Shown one piece after another: positions 17,128 through 25,547 of a DNA stretch of 64,000 nt; within the stretch, counting starts at the first letter, position 1, and each line of letters starts with the position of its first letter. Source of the DNA: Haladaptatus cibarius D43 (GTDB taxonomy: Archaea > Halobacteriota > Halobacteria > Halobacteriales > Haladaptataceae); contig NZ_JDTH01000002.1 in NCBI RefSeq assembly GCF_000710615.1, positions 922,082-986,081 of the forward strand. The letters are read 5' to 3'. The notes beneath the pieces are model-generated. The model did no database searches. It was not told where the DNA came from and worked only from the letters and a program-made list of their open reading frames with translations. A program made the translations under genes and the position numbers.

Positions 17128-17684
17128 GTGGGGACGAGCGATACTCCAGTCCCGTGCCGGACGACCGAACAGTCGGTTCGCTCGTCCTGACCTACGGCGC
17201 GCCCTTCGTGGGAACCCTCCTCGTCGCAGTCGGAATCGCGGGCGGCATCCTCGGTGGGTATGCCGTCGCACAGTCCGAATTAGGGTTGTGTAGCAATCCG
17301 ACAATCATCGTCTATTCCCCCGTGGAAAGCGGGCAGTACGTGGAAAACCCGGAAACGCCGACCCTCGATAGATTCACCGTCGCAGAACTGGCTCCGGCGG
17401 AGCGACGGGCGTTCGGAGAGGCCGTCCAAAGTCCAAGGGGCGTTGCCGACGTTCGAGGCCAGTTCGTGCATCGTCAGGCGTTCCAGCGCGGCGTCCTCGT
17501 CACGTCCGACGGAACCGTGCGGTACGCGACGATTTCATCGACGAATTCGTGTCTCTCCGTTGACCCGCTTTTGTTCCCCTTGGGCGTCGTTTCCATCCTA
17601 CTCGGAATTCTCGGAATTCTGACGCCGCCGCTCTACCGAAAATTGCTCGAACGCGAAGAACGGGCTGGACGGATGTCCCGATAG
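17124..17684 (+). CDS. Membrane-anchored oxidase-cluster protein, function unknown
   Basis: A 186-residue protein with one transmembrane helix near residues 24-50 (GAPFVGTLLVAVGIAGGILGG), an extracytoplasmic middle region of about 90 residues (NPTIIVYSPVES, TLDRFTVAELAPAERRAFGE) and a second helix near 155-178 (LLFPLGVVSILLGILGIL). It overlaps the coxA stop (ATGA) and is certainly co-transcribed with it. The extracytoplasmic domain contains two cysteines that could form a disulfide. Context suggests an assembly or accessory role in the oxidase, but no motif proves it. Confidence 0.75.
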   Translation: MSGDERYSSPVPDDRTVGSLVLTYGAPFVGTLLVAVGIAGGILGGYAVAQSELGLCSNPTIIVYSPVESGQYVENPETPTLDRFTVAELAPAERRAFGEAVQSPRGVADVRGQFVHRQAFQRGVLVTSDGTVRYATISSTNSCLSVDPLLFPLGVVSILLGILGILTPPLYRKLLEREERAGRMSR

Positions 17685-17693
17685 TTTTCGAAC

Positions 17694-18530
17694 TCACACC
17701 GTTATTTCGGCCCCGACGTACAGCATGAGGACGAGAATCAGCCAGACGACATCGACGAAATGCCAGTAGTACGAAACCGTGGTAATCGACGTATCCCGGT
17801 CTGAATCGTACTGGCCGCGTTTGGCCCGCCAGAAGACGATGCCGAGCAAAATCACGCCGAGTGTAACGTGCAGACCGTGGAGTCCGGTGAGGCCGAAGAA
17901 GGCGCTTCCGAAAATCCCAGAGGTGAGCGTGAACCCTTCCCCGACGATGAACTCGTAGTACTCCAAGACCTGCCCCGCGACGAACGCGACGCCGAGGAGA
18001 ATCGTCACGCCCAACAGCGCGAGAAACCGATTCCGGCGGTTGTTTTCGAGCGCCGCATGTGAAAAATGGAGCGTGAAACTGCTCAGGACGAGCAAGACCG
18101 TGTTGACGAGCACCAACGAGGTCAACACGTCGGGGAGGTTCTGCGGCGGCCACCCGCCGATGCGGACGAAAACGTAGTAGGTGAACCCCGCGGCGAACGT
18201 CGCTACGTCCGTCACCAGAAACAGAATCATGGTCGCTCGGTACGCCCGGCGTTTTCGGGCGCTCGCCTGATTCCGCCAGTAGCCCGCCAAATACGCCTGA
18301 TTGAGCCATCCGACGAGTCCGGCGACGAACGCACCGAAACCGACGACCCCGGCGATAGCGCCGACAATCGCGGGAATGACATCCGTCGCGCGCCCCAACA
18401 GGAACAGTGCGACTCCGGCGTACAGCAGGCCCGCCCCGACTGCCGAGACGACCGGCCACTGACTGCGTTCGTGATGGGATTCGTGGGCGTCAGCGTCCGC
18501 AGTCGCACTACTGGTCGCCGAATCGGTCAT
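17694..18530 (-). CDS. coxC: Cytochrome c oxidase subunit III
   Basis: A 278-residue protein with seven hydrophobic helices. After a His-rich N-terminus (DADAHESHHERSQWP) come subunit III hallmarks: LFLVTDVATFAAGFTYYVF, GQVLEYYEF, FFGLTGLHGLHVTLGVILL and the final VSYYWHFVDVVWLILVLMLY. It stabilises subunit I and lines its oxygen entry. It is convergent with the coxA operon (9 nt between stops). The ATG at 18530 is chosen over an upstream in-frame ATG because the segment before it is not conserved-looking. Confidence 0.94.
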   Translation of the reverse strand: MTDSATSSATADADAHESHHERSQWPVVSAVGAGLLYAGVALFLLGRATDVIPAIVGAIAGVVGFGAFVAGLVGWLNQAYLAGYWRNQASARKRRAYRATMILFLVTDVATFAAGFTYYVFVRIGGWPPQNLPDVLTSLVLVNTVLLVLSSFTLHFSHAALENNRRNRFLALLGVTILLGVAFVAGQVLEYYEFIVGEGFTLTSGIFGSAFFGLTGLHGLHVTLGVILLGIVFWRAKRGQYDSDRDTSITTVSYYWHFVDVVWLILVLMLYVGAEITV

Positions 18531-18612
18531 GGCTGATAGACACAGGCTACCGAACAGCAAAAAACCGATGGCAGTCGAGAGTCGATCGAAACGATTCCTG
18601 TCGAACCCGGAG

Positions 18613-19281
18613 TTACTCGCTGGACATGCCGCTCATGAACACGAGGGGGTCGCGGGTTTGGAGCCATGTGGTTCCCTCACCCGAGAAACGAGTGACGCGC
18701 CCTTCACCGCCGAGGAACGAGGACTTGATACCGCCGTCGCGCTCCCGCGTGAGGTCGAGTCCGTCCGTCCACGCGACGAGGTGGTCTTCGTCCACGATGA
18801 GTGGGTCGTCGTCGCTGATGTCCACGCTGTAAATCGACCCGTAGGACGAGAGGAAGGCGATGCCGTCCCCGTCGAGTGCGAGAACGGTCAACTCGCTGGA
18901 CGAGAAGAAGTTCCGCGCGTTGTTGAGTGCGGTTTCGTGTTCGACTTCCGGTGACCACGCCAGCGCAGACCCGGATTGGGCCTTGATGCGCCCGGTTTCG
19001 GCGAGGTCGATGGGGACGATGTCGCCCGGCGTATCCGGCGCGAGAGTGACGTGTGCGCCGTTTTCCTCCGCTGTGAACGTGTTCGTAATCATTTCCTGTT
19101 CGTCGCTGATGGCCCGTGAGAGCATCCCCGTAATTCCCTCGCCACCCGCGATTTCCGTGTCTGCGGCCATGGTCGCACTTCTGCTCACCATCGCACCGGT
19201 TTTCGCTTCGACGTATTCGTCGGTGTCGAGTTCGACTGTAAGCACCGCGTTGCTCGGCCCGTTGGTGATTTCGTATTCCAT
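18613..19281 (-). CDS. AIM24 family protein
   Basis: A 222-residue beta-rich protein of the AIM24/TIGR00266 family. It starts MEYEITNGPSNAVLTVELD and contains VEAKTGAMVSRSATM, GDIVPIDLAETGRIKAQSGS and VEHETALNNARNFFSSSEL, the pattern of the double-psi-like barrel with repeated glycine turns. Members are found in all domains and in yeast mitochondria, without an established biochemical activity. It is a single gene, convergent with nothing on its left and separated from pantoate kinase by 41 nt on the same strand. Confidence 0.85.
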   Translation of the reverse strand: MEYEITNGPSNAVLTVELDTDEYVEAKTGAMVSRSATMAADTEIAGGEGITGMLSRAISDEQEMITNTFTAEENGAHVTLAPDTPGDIVPIDLAETGRIKAQSGSALAWSPEVEHETALNNARNFFSSSELTVLALDGDGIAFLSSYGSIYSVDISDDDPLIVDEDHLVAWTDGLDLTRERDGGIKSSFLGGEGRVTRFSGEGTTWLQTRDPLVFMSGMSSE

Positions 19282-19322
19282 AGTTGATACTAACTGTCGT
19301 TCAGATATTTGAAGGTATGTAT

Positions 19323-20102
19323 CTATAGAAGCTGTGAACCGTGGTGGGACACTTTCGTTCTGTTGGGTAGAATACCATCGACACCGACGGCGAACACGGT
19401 TTCGCCGAGCATCGCCATGCTCGCCACGCCGCCTTCTGATTCCACTTCGCGGACGGTTTCTCGAACTTGACTCGTCGGCAGTTCGAGTTCGCGAGCGAAC
19501 GCCCACGAATCCCGAATCACTCGCTCTAGCGACGGTTCGTCTGGAAACGAACGCAGGGTTCGTCCGCCGACGGTTCGAACGCGAGCCATGAGTGCCTCGT
19601 CGCCGAGGGCGTCGCTCGTGGACATACCGCCGAAGGAAACGTACTCCACGGCGTCGGTCGGTTCCCATCGTTTTCTCCCTGACCCGTCGTCCATCAACAG
19701 TCCCCCTGCAGACTGAATGAACACGTCACCGAGTCCAGTTCCTGCTTCGACCTCTGCGACGTGCGAAACCCCGACCAGTTCGTCCTGTGAATAGCCGAGT
19801 TCGAAAACTTCGTTCGCGGAAATCGCGGTTGCGAGCGTTGCCGCGCCGCTCGCGCCGAATCCACAACCGATGGGAATCGCGGCGTCGAGTTCGACCCGCG
19901 CCGTAACACCGAGTTGGTCAAGAACGCCTTCGACCGGTTCGAAATCGGTTGCCTCGCCGTCGAGCGCGATTTCGGTTTCGTTGGCGTTTTGCACGTCGGC
20001 CACGATACCGTCCTCGATTGCCATGCTCGCGCCCCTCGATTCGTCGCCCGATTCGGTCGGTGCGAACACGGCCGTCACGCTTCCCGGTGCGAACGCTTTC
20101 AT
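19323..20102 (-). CDS. Pantoate kinase (GHMP superfamily)
   Basis: A 259-residue GHMP kinase starting MKAFAPGSVTAVFAP. The ATP-binding glycine motif is PIGCGFGASGAATLATAIS. The lid segment AEVEAGTGLGDVFIQSAGG matches archaeal pantoate kinases (PoK). This enzyme phosphorylates pantoate in the archaeal route to coenzyme A and normally works with phosphopantothenate synthetase. The ATG at 20102 is chosen over longer in-frame extensions because GHMP kinases begin with the short KAFAPGS strand. Confidence 0.88.
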   Translation of the reverse strand: MKAFAPGSVTAVFAPTESGDESRGASMAIEDGIVADVQNANETEIALDGEATDFEPVEGVLDQLGVTARVELDAAIPIGCGFGASGAATLATAISANEVFELGYSQDELVGVSHVAEVEAGTGLGDVFIQSAGGLLMDDGSGRKRWEPTDAVEYVSFGGMSTSDALGDEALMARVRTVGGRTLRSFPDEPSLERVIRDSWAFARELELPTSQVRETVREVESEGGVASMAMLGETVFAVGVDGILPNRTKVSHHGSQLL

Positions 20103-20280
20103 GGGAGTACGGACGCAAAAGTCCGACTTCAATCCGCTGACTGCGGAACGAGAGTGGAAATAGACGAACAATCAGCACCGACCACCATTAGTTGCTCAAT
20201 GAACACCAAATGACGCGTAAAGTAGTCGTCTGTCTTCATCCATCCGAAATATTTTACATTATGTCGTTGTAGTACGGTGT

Positions 20281-20475
20281 ATGCCGTATGAAACACAACC
20301 AGCGCAGGCGACTTCGTGGACGAATCCGGAACGGTGTCCGTTCTGTGATGCCGCCCTCGAAGACGGTGGCTGGGGATTCATCGCTCACGTGCGAGCGAAC
20401 CCATCGTGCAAAACCGAGTACGACATGTGGCGCGAGCAGATTGCCGGAGATATAGGCGGCGAGTGGGGCGGATAG
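20281..20475 (+). CDS. Small zinc-finger protein (haloarchaeal DUF7501-like)
   Basis: A 64-residue protein with one predicted zinc site: CPFC (residues 19-22), a histidine in GFIAHVRANPSC and the cysteine eight residues later, giving a C2HC arrangement. The tail YDMWREQIAGDIGGEWGG is typical of a haloarchaeal family recalled as DUF7501, not verified. Such small zinc proteins are abundant in haloarchaea and few have known roles. A TATA-like tattttacatt lies about 30 nt upstream. Confidence 0.75.
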   Translation: MPYETQPAQATSWTNPERCPFCDAALEDGGWGFIAHVRANPSCKTEYDMWREQIAGDIGGEWGG

Positions 20476-20618
20476 GGAGAGTTTGATGCTCGGGAGTAGA
20501 GTTATATTTTCGTGAGTGAACCTTCGCCCCACGAATCGGCGTCGCCGGTACCAGTATCAAGCAGTAACGGGATTCCTTTCGTCGCTCCTCGTCGGATTTC
20601 GGAGGTACACGCGCGACG

Positions 20619-20720
20619 ATGGCGAACTCCGGTTTCGAATGACCCCTGAGTAGCCTACTTGGCGCGGTCGGGTTGCTCACGGGCTACAAACTCGCAGAGC
20701 GTCGGTACGAACAGAAATAG
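20619..20720 (+). pseudogene. Possible tiny gene interrupted by an in-frame TGA
   Basis: A GGAGGT sequence at 20601-20606 precedes ATG 20619. The frame reads seven residues, meets TGA at 20640-20642, then continues open for 25 codons as PLSSLLGAVGLLTGYKLAER plus RYEQK to TAG at 20718. The second part looks like a small helical membrane peptide, but it lacks a usable start after the stop. It could be a decayed small gene or chance. The rest of 20476-20788 shows no other gene. Confidence 0.25.
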
Positions 20721-20788
20721 CGAGGCGCTTCGGCGTGGTCGGCCAGCGGCGGTATTTCACAAAAGCTTCGAACTAAACAACAGTTCAG

Positions 20789-21274
20789 TTAGTTTCCGAC
20801 GCCGCTATTTTCGTCGCTTTCAGTGGTCGTGGTGGTCGTTTCGTTCCCGTTCTCGGTATCGTCGCTCTCGTTTTCGTCTTCGGTAGTCGTCTCATCTTCG
20901 CGCTCGGATTCGTCTTCGTCGTTTTCGCCATCTCCTTCGTTCTCGTCATCAGATTCGTCTTCATCGTCCTGTCGCTCGGTTTCTGTTTCATCACTCTCCC
21001 GTTCGTCGTCATCCGCGTTCTCTTCGTCGGCCTGCTCATCCCCGCCTTCGTCGTTCGAATCACCGTTCTCGGTGTCTTGTCCGCTCTCCCCTGCTCCGTT
21101 GCCGGAATCGGCGTCGTCCTGCGTCTCGCCCTCACCTATCTCCGAACCTGCGTCGTCGGGACTCGTAGCCTCCGCGTCCGCCGCAGAAGAACCAAGTCCA
21201 CCGACGCTGACCGCGATACCTGTGAGAAAAAGCGCAGTGCCAGCGACGAACAGTACCGTCTGCATCCGGTTCAT
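20789..21274 (-). CDS. Poly-acidic exported or anchored low-complexity protein
   Basis: This 161-residue protein has an N-terminal hydrophobic helix (TVLFVAGTALFLTGIAVSVGG, residues 6-26). After it, almost every residue is D, E, N, S, G, T or Q (for example DDERESDETETERQDDEDES), with a short Thr run (TTTTTTE) near the end. It is probably tethered to the outer membrane face, with a disordered, highly charged and perhaps O-glycosylated stalk. No family can be assigned from such composition. The opposite strand reads as a serine-rich frame of equal length, but that lacks signal features. Confidence 0.65.
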   Translation of the reverse strand: MNRMQTVLFVAGTALFLTGIAVSVGGLGSSAADAEATSPDDAGSEIGEGETQDDADSGNGAGESGQDTENGDSNDEGGDEQADEENADDDERESDETETERQDDEDESDDENEGDGENDEDESEREDETTTEDENESDDTENGNETTTTTTESDENSGVGN

Positions 21275-21340
21275 GATACTCGACTGTTCGCGGACGAGAT
21301 GCTTTATTAGTAAATAGGTAAATGCCGAAACAGTATCGAA

Positions 21341-21682
21341 TTAGCTCTCTTTGTCGTCGTATTCGAGCGTTACGTCGAGCAGATTGCTCAACATTTCCGG
21401 GAACCGAACGACTTCCAATCGCTCCTCGTCCTCGTGAAGACGGACGATTTTCGCGGCGCTGAGCTTCGGAATGTCGGTGTGATGGAGTTCGGTGTAGATG
21501 TGGACGTGCGCCTCCGCCGACAGCGGTTCGTACTGGACGGCGTCCATCCACCCCGCGACGTTGTCGGCGAGGCGCGTTACCGTGGTTTCGTCGTGTCGCC
21601 GAAGATGGTACAGCGCGTACCGTCGCCGCGGCTCCGCGAGAATCTGTAGCAATGTCCGCAGTGAGTTCTCCTCGCCATCCAT
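21341..21682 (-). CDS. Haloarchaeal winged-helix protein (DUF7344-like)
   Basis: A 113-residue protein with the pattern of haloarchaeal winged-helix regulators: LLQILAEPRRRYALYHLRRH (first helices), ETTVTRLADNVAGW (recognition region), and HIYTELHHTDIPKLSAAKIV, the conserved wing segment of the family recalled as DUF7344. It probably binds DNA. It shares a divergent promoter region of about 100 nt with the membrane-tethered winged-helix gene at 21783, which makes mutual regulation plausible but unproven. Confidence 0.8.
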   Translation of the reverse strand: MDGEENSLRTLLQILAEPRRRYALYHLRRHDETTVTRLADNVAGWMDAVQYEPLSAEAHVHIYTELHHTDIPKLSAAKIVRLHEDEERLEVVRFPEMLSNLLDVTLEYDDKES

Positions 21683-21782
21683 GAAGTCAACCTATCAGAA
21701 CGTGCGTTTTCGACGGGAGGTAATAAAACGCCGGGAAACACCGGTCGGGCAGAGTTATATCCACGGGCTAAAATGATAGGCT

Positions 21783-22658
21783 ATGGTCGACTTTCTGCCC
21801 TCCACCGTCGACTCCGTCGCGGACGAAGAGCGCGACCCGCGAGTCGTCGGCGTCGATAGCGAGGATGCCGATAAACTCCTCTCGGCGCTTTCGTCCGAAA
21901 CCGGGCGAAACATCCTTTCGGCCCTCTACGAGGAACCGGCGACTCCGACAACCATCGCGGAACGAGTCGATACGTCCCTGCAAAACGTCCGGTATCACCT
22001 CGAAAAACTAGAAGACGGAAACCTCATCGAAGTTGCAGACACGGCCTACTCCGAGAAGGGACGCGAGATGAAAGTGTACGCCCCCACAGCAGGGCCGCTC
22101 GTCCTCTTCGCCGGAAACGAAGACGACACAGTCGGACTGGAATCCGCCCTCTCGAACCTCCTCGGCGGACTCGGTGTCCTCGGCGTGGCGAGTTTGGTCG
22201 TCCAGCGACTCTCCGCGGGACGACTGTTGCCGTCGTTTGGGTCGTCCTCGGGTGGGGATAGCTATGACGACGGTGGCTATCAGGGTGGGAACGAAACCGG
22301 CGATTCCGGTTCTGGAGCGGACGGGAACAGTAACTTGAGCACTGACTCGACGACTGCACCGGCCACCGACAGCGCCGACGAAACGGTGACGGTGACAGAA
22401 TCGGTTCCCGACAGCGGAACTGAAGTGACGACGCAAGCTTCTGAGACGACCGAAACCGCTGGCGACGCCACAACGACGACCCTTGACCAGACGACGGACG
22501 GAGTGCAGGAAACCGCGACGACGGCGGTTCAGACGGTTACGGAAGGGTCTGCGACCGCCGGAGTTCCACCCGGCCTGCTCTTTTTCTTGGGTGGCGCGCT
22601 GATTCTCGCCCTCGGATTTGCGGTCTGGTACATCCGCGTGTATCGAAAATCGGCCTGA
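21783..22658 (+). CDS. Winged-helix regulator with C-terminal membrane anchor
   Basis: A 291-residue protein. Residues about 28-95 form an ArsR-like winged helix (LLSALSSETGRNILSALYEE, TPTTIAERVDTSLQNVRYHL). A hydrophobic segment follows near 125-150 (LLGGLGVLGVASLVVQRL), then about 110 residues of Ser/Thr/Gly/Asp linker, and a terminal helix GVPPGLLFFLGGALILALGF with a basic end. This suggests a DNA-binding domain held at the membrane with an outer glycosylated loop, possibly sensing envelope state. A TATA box (ttatatcc, 21754-21761) lies about 25 nt before the ATG, fitting a leaderless transcript. Confidence 0.8.
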   Translation: MVDFLPSTVDSVADEERDPRVVGVDSEDADKLLSALSSETGRNILSALYEEPATPTTIAERVDTSLQNVRYHLEKLEDGNLIEVADTAYSEKGREMKVYAPTAGPLVLFAGNEDDTVGLESALSNLLGGLGVLGVASLVVQRLSAGRLLPSFGSSSGGDSYDDGGYQGGNETGDSGSGADGNSNLSTDSTTAPATDSADETVTVTESVPDSGTEVTTQASETTETAGDATTTTLDQTTDGVQETATTAVQTVTEGSATAGVPPGLLFFLGGALILALGFAVWYIRVYRKSA

Positions 22659-22737
22659 ATTCCGTGGGATTTCGACCGGAGGAGATGACGAGACACGATT
22701 AAGTCGTGCGGTATGCTATCATGAATGGAGTTCGTGC

Positions 22738-23022
22738 GTGTTCGACCGACGAACGGTTCACACCATCGGAACGCTGTCGATAGCGTCGGGAGTGGCACTG
22801 TTCGTCCTGTCGATTCCCGCAATTCTCCTCGGAACAACCGGTGTCGTCTCCCGGACTGAAACCGCGGGAGAGGCACTGCAATCCCTCATAGGGTCGGTTC
22901 CACCGAACACGTTCGTCTTGGGGACGTCGGGAACGACGCTCACGCTCGGTCTGTTCGGACTGGGCGTTAGCTGTTGGTTGTTAGGGTTCGGACTGCTGTT
23001 ACAGGGGCGAACCGAAAGCTAA
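22738..23022 (+). CDS. Small two-helix membrane protein, function unknown
   Basis: A 94-residue protein reading from GTG 22738 as MFDRRTVHTIGTLSIASG. It contains two hydrophobic segments (ASGVALFVLSIPAILLGTTG, and LGLFGLGVSCWLLGFGLLLQG near the end) separated by a loop with TFVLGTSGTTLTLG. No family is recognised. It lies 79 nt after the membrane-tethered regulator on the same strand and may be part of its transcript. The start is uncertain, since the open frame extends further upstream. Positions 23023-23344 (322 nt) contain only promoter-like A/T stretches and no convincing gene. Confidence 0.5.
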   Translation: MFDRRTVHTIGTLSIASGVALFVLSIPAILLGTTGVVSRTETAGEALQSLIGSVPPNTFVLGTSGTTLTLGLFGLGVSCWLLGFGLLLQGRTES

Positions 23023-23344
23023 TTCGTCGGTTCCCGAGCAAGGAGATGGCGTGTGACGCGACGTGCTGGCTGGCGGACTGTGGATGACTGTTCCAATGTA
23101 TTTGTCACGGCGACGTTCCGTCGCGCCACGTTTTGAACTTTCAACCGACCGTAAAAACGTCTCTAATTGTACTATATACGACTCCGTAGAATGCATTGTA
23201 CATCGTTGCTGAGTTCTGTGAAACGGGTTGGCTGCTGATTGGCGAAATCGCTATCAAGTGTTACTCATTCACGCACTCCTTTATCGGTGGTCAACACCAG
23301 TTCGTCCCGAACAATCTTATTCTCTGCTGACGTATTTGACCGGG

Positions 23345-23659
23345 GTGGCTTCTTTCAAACGAATCGAATCGCTGGCCGAGCGACTTCGACAAAGTGCAAG
23401 CGTCAAAACGGTGTATGGCGAGTCGATTTCAGCGGGCGACCAAACCATCGTCCCAGTGGCGAGCGTCGGGTACGGATTCGGCGGCAGTGGCGACGAAAAC
23501 AGCAGTGGAGTGGGTGGTGGCGTTGGTGCAACGCCTGTCGGGGTAGTCGAAATAACACCGGATGGAACACGTTGTATTCGATTTGCGGAATCGCGCCGTG
23601 TCGGAGTCGCGCTGGTTGTGGGCTTCTTGCTTGGCGTGCTTCTGAAACGGCGAAAATGA
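23345..23659 (+). CDS. GerW/YtfJ-like protein with C-terminal hydrophobic helix
   Basis: A 104-residue protein starting at GTG 23345: VASFKRIESLAERLRQSASV, then KTVYGESISAGDQTIVPVAS, YGFGGSG, a glycine-rich GVGGGVGATPVGVVEI strand, and a terminal helix VGVALVVGFLLGVLLKRRK. The core matches the GerW/YtfJ family first described in spore formers but present in many non-sporulating prokaryotes. The GTG start aligns with the family N-terminus, and a cttattc box lies about 25 nt upstream. Its role in archaea is unknown. Confidence 0.72.
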   Translation: MASFKRIESLAERLRQSASVKTVYGESISAGDQTIVPVASVGYGFGGSGDENSSGVGGGVGATPVGVVEITPDGTRCIRFAESRRVGVALVVGFLLGVLLKRRK

Positions 23660-23752
23660 TTTCCGGGCCGACAGTCCACACAAACGATTATACACGAGGA
23701 CGTGGTATTCGGGTGTCACGAAGTCACCGAGCCGAAATCGGAGTCTCCCTGA

Positions 23753-24700
23753 ATGGTCACAGAACGACAACTCTCAACAAGTAAATCAGTGCATCAGCGA
23801 ACCGGCCCGACATTTTATCTCGCAACTCGTCTCCTGCCGGAACGAGTGCGTCATCCGACCTACGTGTTGTACGCTTTCTTCCGAACCGCGGACGAAATCG
23901 TGGACGACGCCGCGGGGGTTCCGCCGGACGAACAGCGGGCCGAACTCGAACGACTCCGGCGGCAAGCGTTGGGCAGTGAATCCACGGACGACCCCGTTCT
24001 CGCGGCGTTTCGTGAAGTTGCGGACGAACGCGGAATTTCGGACGCCAAAATCGAGGTGTTCGTCGAGGCCATGCAGACCGACATCGACAAGGCGCGCTAT
24101 GAAACCTACGACGAACTGGAAACGTACATGCGCGGGTCTGCCGCCGCCGTCGGCGAGATGATGCTCGCCATCATGGATGCGGACGACCCAGAGCAAGCCC
24201 GCCCGCACGCCATCGCGCTCGGCGAAGCCTTTCAGTTGACCAACTTCCTCCGGGACGTGCGCGAGGACGTGGTGGAACGAAATCGTATCTATCTGCCGCA
24301 GACGACACTTTCGCGCCACGGCGTGACGAACGAACAAATCCGCCAATTCGACTACTCAGAGTCGTTCGCCGCGGTCATGCGCGACGAACTCAAACGGGCG
24401 GAATCGCTGTACTGGGACGGGGTGGCAGGTGTCCAGTATCTTCCGGCGGACTGCCAACTGGCCGTCCTGCTCGCGTCGGTGTTGTACGCCGACCATCACC
24501 GACTCATTCGGGCACGGGAGTACGACGTACTGTCCGAAACGCCGCAGTTGCGGACGACCCGAAAGCTGTGGCTTCTCGCCAAAACGCGCTGGCAGTGGCG
24601 GTTTTCCCGCGACCCGGAAACCGTCTTTCGGGCCGTGAGCAGTATTCCAGACGGTGACGACAATCGAACGGGAACCGGGTCGCCGATGCCGACCCGGTGA
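23753..24700 (+). CDS. crtB: Phytoene synthase
   Basis: A 315-residue trans-isoprenyl synthase of the squalene/phytoene type. It shows FYLATRLLPERVRHPTYVLY, the first aspartate motif DEIVDDAAG, the middle ARYETYDELETYMRGSAAAV, and the second aspartate motif FLRDVREDVVERNRIYLP. It condenses two geranylgeranyl diphosphates to phytoene, the first committed carotenoid step. It converges on cruF of the bacterioruberin operon (13 nt between stops), which fixes its role in C50 carotenoid production. Confidence 0.95.
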   Translation: MVTERQLSTSKSVHQRTGPTFYLATRLLPERVRHPTYVLYAFFRTADEIVDDAAGVPPDEQRAELERLRRQALGSESTDDPVLAAFREVADERGISDAKIEVFVEAMQTDIDKARYETYDELETYMRGSAAAVGEMMLAIMDADDPEQARPHAIALGEAFQLTNFLRDVREDVVERNRIYLPQTTLSRHGVTNEQIRQFDYSESFAAVMRDELKRAESLYWDGVAGVQYLPADCQLAVLLASVLYADHHRLIRAREYDVLSETPQLRTTRKLWLLAKTRWQWRFSRDPETVFRAVSSIPDGDDNRTGTGSPMPTR

Positions 24701-24713
24701 GTGCAACTGGGAA

Positions 24714-25547
24714 TCAGCGCGGTGTTCCCCGCGCCGACTGACCCACAGCGAAGTCGAATCGGTCGATTCGACGCAGTCCGGCGAACAGCAGGACGGCAAT
24801 TGCGACGGGAACCCAGTTTCCGAAATAGGCGTTCATCGCTCCCCAGAGGATGACGAAGCTGACCATGTCGTCCAGCATGAACTCACAGTCATCGAGGCGG
24901 GCACGGAGTGCCCGCCAGTCGAAGCCGAGTTCGACCAATCCGACCGCGATGGTTCCGGAGAGCACCCATCCCAGATAGTTCGACACCGGGACGCCGTAGT
25001 ACGCCCCGCCGCCGTCGTAGGCCCAGAAGCCGAGCGCCACCGCGGCGGGGTCTAACACGAGGTCGATGACGAGAACGACGGCGAGCGAGGCGAGAACGCG
25101 AGCGAACCGGGAGTTCGCTCGCGGGCCGAGCAATAGCAGACAGAGCAGATAACTGTTCAGCACGAGCGGGAAGAAAAAGACGGGCAGACCCGCCGGAACC
25201 GTCCCGAACAGCATCGGCCCGAGTTCGAGTTGGTAATGAAACTCGCCGTAGGGCTGTCCGGTCGTCACGCCGACGAACTCGATGGCGTAGGTGTAGAGCG
25301 CGAGTACCACGAGCGCGATTCCGGCCCGACGGTCGATTTTGGGGAGGAGTCCAGCAACGAGTGGCGACCGCATGACGAGCGTCCCGAAGATGATGAGAAA
25401 CGGGTTTTGCGCCAGCCACGCGGGAAGCCACGCCTCGTAGCCAGCCACGAACAGCAGGGCACCGACGAGCGGGAAAATCACGGCAATTGTGAACCGGTTT
25501 TCGCGGATGATTTCGGACAGTTTGGCCTCCGCTTCGCGTCTATCCAC
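24714..25547 (-). CDS. cruF: Bisanhydrobacterioruberin hydratase CruF
   Basis: A 277-residue polytopic membrane protein with about seven helices. It includes YTYAIEFVGVTTGQPYGEFH, ALGFWAYDGGGAYYGVPVSN and YLGWVLSG, typical of the CruF/carotenoid-hydratase family. It adds the terminal hydroxyl groups that turn bisanhydrobacterioruberin into bacterioruberin, the red pigment of haloarchaeal membranes. It starts at GTG 25547 and overlaps the end of lyeJ by 8 nt. The crtD-lyeJ-cruF gene order is the same as in the characterised Haloarcula cluster. Confidence 0.93.
   Translation of the reverse strand: MDRREAEAKLSEIIRENRFTIAVIFPLVGALLFVAGYEAWLPAWLAQNPFLIIFGTLVMRSPLVAGLLPKIDRRAGIALVVLALYTYAIEFVGVTTGQPYGEFHYQLELGPMLFGTVPAGLPVFFFPLVLNSYLLCLLLLGPRANSRFARVLASLAVVLVIDLVLDPAAVALGFWAYDGGGAYYGVPVSNYLGWVLSGTIAVGLVELGFDWRALRARLDDCEFMLDDMVSFVILWGAMNAYFGNWVPVAIAVLLFAGLRRIDRFDFAVGQSARGTPR

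Noticed and set aside
20823-21317. Serine-rich open frame on the plus strand opposite the acidic protein
   Set aside because: It is the complement of Asp/Glu codons on the minus strand; the minus frame has the N-terminal helix and a normal start.
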